Assembly (NCBI GenBank): GCA_002392505.1
Contig: DGHD01000044.1
Coordinates: 17,586 to 22,762, forward strand
From: Christensenella sp. UBA3857
GTDB lineage: Bacteria > Bacillota > Clostridia > Christensenellales > CAG-138
Reading direction: 5' to 3'
DNA length: 5,177 nt
Below the pieces are notes generated by a model. The model was not told where the DNA came from and did not search any database. It saw only the letters and a program-made list of their open reading frames with translations. A program made the translations under genes and the position numbers. The first letter of the stretch is position 1. Each line of letters begins with the position of its first letter. This document shows positions 1 through 2,842 of this stretch, piece after piece.

Positions 1-425
1 GCGTGAAGGGCGGGGCCTACGGCGTCGCCTTCCAGGTTTTCGATGCGGGCAGCGTGACCTTCTATTCCTACCGCGATCCCTCCCCCGCGAGGAGCATCGG
101 CGTTTACGGCGAGGAAGCCGATTTCATCACCGCCTTTGCCGAGAGCGGCGAGGATCTTACCAAGTTCGTGATCTCCGCCATAGGGCGCACCGAGCCCCTT
201 AACTCCCCCGCCGAGGAGGGCGCCGCCGCCGATATGTACATGCTCGACGGCAAAACGTTCGAGGACGCGAAGAAGCTCCGCACACAGATGCTCTCGACCG
301 ACATGGAGAAGCTCAAGGCGCTCCGTCCCGCGCTGAACGCCTGCGCCGAAAAGGGCTGCGTATGCGTGGTCGGCTGCGATTCCGCGCTTGCGGAATTCGG
401 CGATATGCCCATATTCGATATGTAA
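1..425 (+). CDS. M16C-family zinc peptidase (presequence protease/Cym1-like), C-terminal fragment
   Basis: This is the 3' end of a gene cut by the left edge. The reading frame starts at base 3, and the GTG there is an internal valine (VKGGAYG), not a start. The KGGAYG motif, followed by an aromatic-rich strand and then FYSYRDP, is the hallmark of the last domain of M16C peptidases (PreP, Cym1, bacterial insulinase-like proteins). Those are ~970-residue proteins that degrade peptides inside a closed two-half chamber. About 140 residues are visible, ending at TAA 423-425. The zinc-binding HxxEH motif lies in the N-terminal half, outside the window, so catalytic competence cannot be judged. The tail after the YRDP motif (helix with TFEDAKKLRTQ, then strand VCVVGC) matches the usual M16C end, so the C-terminus looks intact. 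The CPBP gene follows within about ten bases, suggesting co-transcription. Confidence 0.88.
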   Translation, partial: VKGGAYGVAFQVFDAGSVTFYSYRDPSPARSIGVYGEEADFITAFAESGEDLTKFVISAIGRTEPLNSPAEEGAAADMYMLDGKTFEDAKKLRTQMLSTDMEKLKALRPALNACAEKGCVCVVGCDSALAEFGDMPIFDM

Positions 426-431
426 GGAAGG
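424..431 (+). promoter_or_regulatory. Ribosome binding site deciding the CPBP start
   Basis: AAGGAAGG overlaps the TAA stop of the upstream peptidase gene. The gap to TTG 436 is 4-5 bases and to ATG 445 about 13, so this site favours the TTG start (MSTMKNF) on spacing, while start-codon preference favours the ATG. The overlap of stop codon and binding site fits translational coupling within an operon. Confidence 0.55.
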
Positions 432-435
432 GCTT

Positions 436-1437
436 TTGAGCACCATGAAAAACTTCGTGCTTACCCGTGAGACGCCCATGCTTCGGGCGGCCCGCGAAAG
501 AAAAAAGGGGTTCATTCCCATACTTGAGGTGCTGATATTCTTCGCGGTCCTTATTGTCGCCTCGACGGCGGAGGGCATACCAACGGCCCTCGTTTCAGGC
601 GGACACATCATAAAGGCCGCGACGAGCGATCCCGCCTTTATGGAGCGCGCGCAGGAGCTCATAGCCGCAGGCGACATCACGGGCTACGTCGGTATGATCA
701 GGGGACTCATCGAAACGCTGCCCTCGTGGATTACGATAGTTAATCTCTTCGCCACGGTGCTGCTGACGGTCGTCGTGATACTCTTCTGCCGCGTGATACA
801 GAAGCGCAGCCTCTATTCGATGGGGCTCGGCAAACGGCGCGCTGTGACCGAGTACCTTCTCGGCACGGCGGTCGGGATCGTCATGATCTCGGCGACGGCG
901 CTCCTGGGCGTCGCGTTCGGCGCGATAAAGCTCTCGTTCACCAAATTCAACGCGGGGCTGTTCATACTCTTCATGCTCGGATATTTCTTCCAGGGCATGA
1001 GCGAAGAAGTCCTCTGCCGCGGCTATCTGATGATCTCCATCACGCGCCGAAACAAGGTGTGGCGCGCGGTGCTTGTAAGCTCGCTCGTGTTCTCGCTGCT
1101 GCACGTTTTTAATCCCGGCTTCGGCATTCTGCCGTTCGTCAACATACTGCTCTGCGGCGCGGTGTTCGGCGTCTACGCCCTCAAGAGGAACAGCCTTTGG
1201 GGCGCGTGCGCCATGCACAGCTTCTGGAATTTCTTCCAGGGCAATTTCTTCGGCATAAGCGTCAGCGGCACCGGCGCCGGCGAAAACGCGAGCGTAATGC
1301 ACGCCGAAATGCTCGACGCGCCGAAGCTCCTTACCGGCGGCGATTTCGGCATCGAGGGCAGCATTGCGACCACGATCGTTATGGTCGCCGCGCTCCTGAT
1401 AGTGCTCTTCGTGCTTCCGCAGCGAAAGGAAGCGTGA
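436..1437 (+). CDS. CPBP-family intramembrane metalloprotease (Abi/CAAX protease type)
   Basis: This is a 333-residue polytopic membrane protein with about eight hydrophobic segments (roughly residues 26-48, 98-120, 140-165, 172-190, 206-226, 228-248, 253-270 and 305-328). It carries the CPBP signature motifs: E190-E191-x3-R195 at the end of the fourth segment, H223-x2-N226 in LLHVFN, and H261-x3-N265 in HSFWNF. In Rce1-type members of this family the conserved Glu and His residues form the intramembrane active site. Bacterial members act in CAAX-like processing, bacteriocin self-protection or regulated proteolysis, and the substrate here is unknown. The start is uncertain. TTG at 436 lies 5 bases after AGGAAG (425-430), which is good spacing. 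ATG at 445 (MKNFVL) is the alternative but lies about 14 bases away. The TTG further upstream at 388 would overlap the M16C gene and is unlikely. The gene is probably cotranscribed with the M16C peptidase and ends just before a strong terminator. Confidence 0.92.
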   Translation: MSTMKNFVLTRETPMLRAARERKKGFIPILEVLIFFAVLIVASTAEGIPTALVSGGHIIKAATSDPAFMERAQELIAAGDITGYVGMIRGLIETLPSWITIVNLFATVLLTVVVILFCRVIQKRSLYSMGLGKRRAVTEYLLGTAVGIVMISATALLGVAFGAIKLSFTKFNAGLFILFMLGYFFQGMSEEVLCRGYLMISITRRNKVWRAVLVSSLVFSLLHVFNPGFGILPFVNILLCGAVFGVYALKRNSLWGACAMHSFWNFFQGNFFGISVSGTGAGENASVMHAEMLDAPKLLTGGDFGIEGSIATTIVMVAALLIVLFVLPQRKEA

Positions 1438-1450
1438 GAAATCACACCGA

Positions 1451-1481
1451 AAAAACCGGTCGGAGTTTCCGACCGGTTTTT
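1451..1481. terminator. Bidirectional intrinsic terminator between convergent genes
   Basis: A perfect inverted repeat has arms at 1451-1464 and 1468-1481. The GC core is ACCGGTCGGA/TCCGACCGGT, with a GTT loop at 1465-1467. The outer arms are A and T tracts, so each strand reads as a GC hairpin followed by a run of U. It lies 13 bases after the CPBP stop and 12 bases after the stop of the minus-strand DUF2500-like gene. It should therefore end transcription from both sides. Confidence 0.9.
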
Positions 1482-1493
1482 AATTTACGTTTG

Positions 1494-1916
1494 TCAGTTT
1501 TTATCTATCCACGGCGTGCCGCAGTATTCGCAGGCGGCTCCCTTGAATTTTGCGCCGCAGCCGGGGCACTCGTGCCACTCCTCCGTTACGAAGGGCTTTT
1601 TGTCGAGGCGCCTCTTGAAATCAACGAATTTGGTGCCCTTCCTGATGAGCGTTCCCTCGTCCCTTTCGACCATACGGCCGTACTGCTTGCCGTTGACCCT
1701 GAACTCCGCCCTTTCGCCGTCGGCAAGCTCGAAGGTAACGAAATACTCCGTGCCGCCGTTGTCTCCGCCGAAGACCTGGAAGCGCTTTGAAACGATCACG
1801 GCTGCGACCTCCTGCTGAGGAACGCGGCTGTTGGACTCCTCCTCGATGATCCCTCTGATAAGATTGTAGATCGCGAAACCGCCGCTGCTCATTTCTTTCA
1901 CCGTGAACGCGGGCAT
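1494..1916 (-). CDS. DUF2500-like domain protein with C-terminal zinc ribbon
   Basis: This is a 140-residue protein. Residues ~36-102 match my memory of the DUF2500 pattern: VAAVIVSKR, then a Gly/Asn-rich turn, EYFVTFELADGERAEFRV, GKQYG, and a closing DEGTLIRKGTKFVDFKR. Known DUF2500 proteins are small, of unknown function and usually anchored by an N-terminal membrane helix. Here the N-terminus (MPAFTVKEMSSGG and onward) has no such helix, so the protein is probably cytosolic. Residues 117-132 hold a rubredoxin-like knuckle pair, CPGC and CEYC (C117, C120, C129, C132), typical of a zinc ribbon. The start is the ATG at 1916. No in-frame GTG, TTG or ATG lies closer to the upstream AAAGGAG (1943-1949), which leaves an unusually long 26-base gap. 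GTG at residue 6 or ATG at residue 9 are possible alternatives. It is transcribed alone from a promoter at 1960-1987 and ends at the bidirectional terminator. Confidence 0.85.
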   Translation of the reverse strand: MPAFTVKEMSSGGFAIYNLIRGIIEEESNSRVPQQEVAAVIVSKRFQVFGGDNGGTEYFVTFELADGERAEFRVNGKQYGRMVERDEGTLIRKGTKFVDFKRRLDKKPFVTEEWHECPGCGAKFKGAACEYCGTPWIDKN

Positions 1917-1941
1917 ATCATGCGTAAAAAGCCCGCCGTTC
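1905..1941 (-). promoter_or_regulatory. Predicted hairpin across the start codon of the DUF2500-like gene
   Basis: Arms at 1905-1914 and 1931-1941 pair over ten bases with one bulged base (GAACGCGGGC against GCCCGCCGTTC on the + strand), around a 16-base loop. In the mRNA the 5' arm begins one base after the AAAGGAG site. The 3' arm starts at the G of the initiating ATG and runs into the coding sequence. Folding would shorten the long gap between binding site and start codon, or instead mask the start. Either effect is inference; the pairing itself is visible. Confidence 0.45.
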
Positions 1942-1959
1942 GCTCCTTTCGTATATTTT

Positions 1960-1987
1960 ATTATACCGTGCTTACGCAGCGATTCAA
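1960..1987 (-). promoter_or_regulatory. Sigma-A-type promoter of the DUF2500-like gene
   Basis: On the minus strand TTGAAT (1987-1982) is followed after 16 bases by a consensus TATAAT (1965-1960), in a locally AT-rich gap. The predicted transcript start is near 1953. This places the AAAGGAG ribosome binding site (1949-1943) only a few bases from the 5' end of the mRNA, with a leader of about 37 bases. The call is by eye. Confidence 0.65.
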
Positions 1988-2024
1988 TATAGAGACCGTA
2001 AAGAATTGTAAAATCCTTGTAATA

Positions 2025-2591
2025 TCAGTTCCCGCTGAAGCTGAAGAATATCACCCTGCCGGCGGCGGTGGTGTAATCGAGCGTGATATCCGCGGGGATG
2101 CTGCCGCCGAAGAACGCCTCGACGGTCATGCCCGCGTCGTCAGTAAGGATATAGACGTCGGCGGTCTTATATCCGCTCGACTCCGGCATATCGAAAGTGC
2201 CGCCCGTCAGATACCCGTAGCGGGCGCTCTGACCGCCGCTTACGAGAACATAAGCGCCGTTCTCGAACTTGAGGAGCATATCCTCCGTCCCGCCCGCGCG
2301 GGCGTTCAGTATCCTGACCTGAGCGTTCATTTTTGCCCTGGTCTTTGCATAAAAATAGTTCCAGTTGAAGGCGCCGCGAGTGAATACGCCGTTTTCGAAG
2401 CAGACGGCGTTTTCATCCGCGATATCGACGGGCGCGGGCGTTGAAGCCGCGTCCTGAGTGGAGACCGGCGCAGTGAGCGCCGGCTCGTCCGAACCGATGG
2501 GAACTATGTCCTCGTCCACATTGCCCCTGCCGCTGCAGCCGGCCGCAAAAAGCATACTCGCAGCCGCCAGGATGCAGATCATTTTCTTCAT
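2025..2591 (-). CDS. Small secreted lipoprotein, unknown function (possibly DUF4362-like)
   Basis: This is a 188-residue protein starting at ATG 2591 with a classic lipoprotein signal: K2-K3, a hydrophobic stretch from M4 to A17, and lipobox AAGC with the lipidated cysteine at C19. It should be anchored on the outer face of the cytoplasmic membrane. Residues ~20-55 form an Asp/Ser/Thr/Pro-rich linker. Residues ~56-188 look like a compact mostly-beta domain beginning VCFENGVF and continuing WNYFYAKTRAKMNAQVRI. That opening (NG, then an aromatic helix, then a basic-hydrophobic strand) recalls DUF4362 domains of Gram-positive lipoproteins, but the match is weak and from memory. AAGGAG at 2603-2608 lies 11 bases upstream. 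The frame stays open to 2684, but starting there would bury the signal peptide behind a charged extension. The gene is divergent from the cysteine peptidase. No clear terminator follows it. Confidence 0.8.
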   Translation of the reverse strand: MKKMICILAAASMLFAAGCSGRGNVDEDIVPIGSDEPALTAPVSTQDAASTPAPVDIADENAVCFENGVFTRGAFNWNYFYAKTRAKMNAQVRILNARAGGTEDMLLKFENGAYVLVSGGQSARYGYLTGGTFDMPESSGYKTADVYILTDDAGMTVEAFFGGSIPADITLDYTTAAGRVIFFSFSGN

Positions 2592-2600
2592 AAACCGATT

Positions 2601-2625
2601 ATCTCCTTCCCCCTTGAAAGGGAGC
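2601..2625 (-). promoter_or_regulatory. Lipoprotein ribosome binding site with upstream complementary segment
   Basis: The mRNA reads CTCCCTT, a short spacer, then GGGGGAAGGAG. The CTCCCTT segment (2618-2624) can pair with the AAGGAG site (2603-2608) with one bulged C. Alternatively part of it can pair with the nearer AAGGG, leaving the site free. This is a plausible way to mask the binding site, but the helices are short and the call is by eye. Confidence 0.35.
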
Positions 2626-2640
2626 TTGTTATTGTGCCGA

Positions 2641-2666
2641 ACGGCAAACCGTCCTTTGTTTGCCGT
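2641..2666 (-). promoter_or_regulatory. Leader hairpin of the lipoprotein mRNA
   Basis: A perfect 9-bp inverted repeat, ACGGCAAAC (2641-2649) and GTTTGCCGT (2658-2666), has an 8-base loop. It falls almost at the predicted 5' end of the lipoprotein transcript. It has no U tract on the minus strand, so it is not a terminator for that direction. It may stabilise the mRNA or act as an operator. On the minus strand GCCGTTCGGC offers a competing small hairpin that shares the 3' arm. Confidence 0.5.
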
Positions 2667-2674
2667 ATTAAAAT

Positions 2675-2703
2675 AGATTATCACATCCTGCGGCGCTTGT
2701 CAA
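2675..2703 (-). promoter_or_regulatory. Probable promoter of the lipoprotein gene
   Basis: On the minus strand a perfect TTGACA (2703-2698) is followed after 17 bases by TAATCT (2680-2675), or after 15 bases by GATAAT (2682-2677). The -35 is strong and the -10 imperfect. Transcription would begin near 2668, giving a leader of about 75 bases. The -35 lies between the arms of a 6-bp inverted repeat (2691-2696 and 2713-2718). Confidence 0.5.
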
Positions 2704-2718
2704 CTTTTCTTTGCGCCG
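2691..2718. repeat. Inverted repeat flanking the lipoprotein -35 element
   Basis: CGGCGC (2691-2696) and GCGCCG (2713-2718) are perfect complements 16 bases apart, and the TTGACA at 2698-2703 lies between them. The GC-rich arms stand out in an AT-rich gap. It could be an operator of the divergent region, but six-base arms can arise by chance. Confidence 0.3.
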
Positions 2719-2784
2719 ACGCGGGAACGTACACAAAAAATTAATTTATTTTATGATAATTATGTGGATTATCTTATATTTATA

Positions 2785-2793
2785 TGATATAAT
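2785..2793 (+). promoter_or_regulatory. Extended -10 promoter of the C1A peptidase gene
   Basis: TGATATAAT gives an extended TGn motif joined to a consensus TATAAT (2788-2793), set in a very AT-rich stretch (about 2735-2795). The -35 region at 2765-2770 (TGGATT) is poor, as is common for extended -10 promoters. The transcript start is expected near 2800, giving a leader of about 43 bases. Confidence 0.7.
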
Positions 2794-2802
2794 AGACTGA
2801 AT

Positions 2803-2816
2803 CACCTGAAAAGGTG
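2803..2816 (+). promoter_or_regulatory. 5' stem-loop with GAAA tetraloop in the peptidase leader
   Basis: CACCT (2803-2807), loop GAAA (2808-2811) and AGGTG (2812-2816) form a perfect 5-bp stem capped by a stable GNRA tetraloop. It lies within a few bases of the predicted transcript start. Hairpins in this position often protect Gram-positive mRNAs from 5'-end-dependent decay; that role here is inference. Confidence 0.5.
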
Positions 2817-2827
2817 GAAAATCAACA

Positions 2828-2834
2828 AGAGGAG
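2828..2834 (+). promoter_or_regulatory. Strong ribosome binding site of the C1A peptidase gene
   Basis: AGAGGAG lies 8 bases before the ATG at 2843, which is ideal spacing. Together with the signal peptide that begins at this ATG, it fixes the start. No competing in-frame start upstream is as well placed. Confidence 0.85.
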
Positions 2835-2842
2835 ATCGTTAA

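Noticed and set aside
595..1302. A 235-residue open frame on the minus strand
   Set aside because: It is antisense to the CPBP protease, full of Ala/Glu/Arg/His without hydrophobic core, and has no convincing ribosome binding site.
1197..1790. A 197-residue + strand open frame
   Set aside because: It spans the end of the CPBP gene, the terminator and the antisense of the DUF2500-like gene, and its Arg-rich composition is typical of an out-of-frame reading.
1917..2024. A terminator after the lipoprotein gene
   Set aside because: I looked for a GC hairpin with a U tract on the minus strand and found only weak pairings. The gap is explained by the promoter of the downstream gene.
1920..2444. 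A 174-residue + strand open frame
   Set aside because: It is mostly antisense to the lipoprotein, whose lipobox and ribosome binding site support the other strand.
2592..2684. A longer N-terminus for the lipoprotein
   Set aside because: The extension would place about 31 polar residues before the lipoprotein signal. It also covers the predicted leader hairpin and the ribosome binding site, so ATG 2591 is the better start.
2735..2800. AT-rich stretch as a possible origin or attachment site
   Set aside because: There are no DnaA-box clusters, iterons or direct repeats; an extended -10 promoter accounts for the AT-richness.
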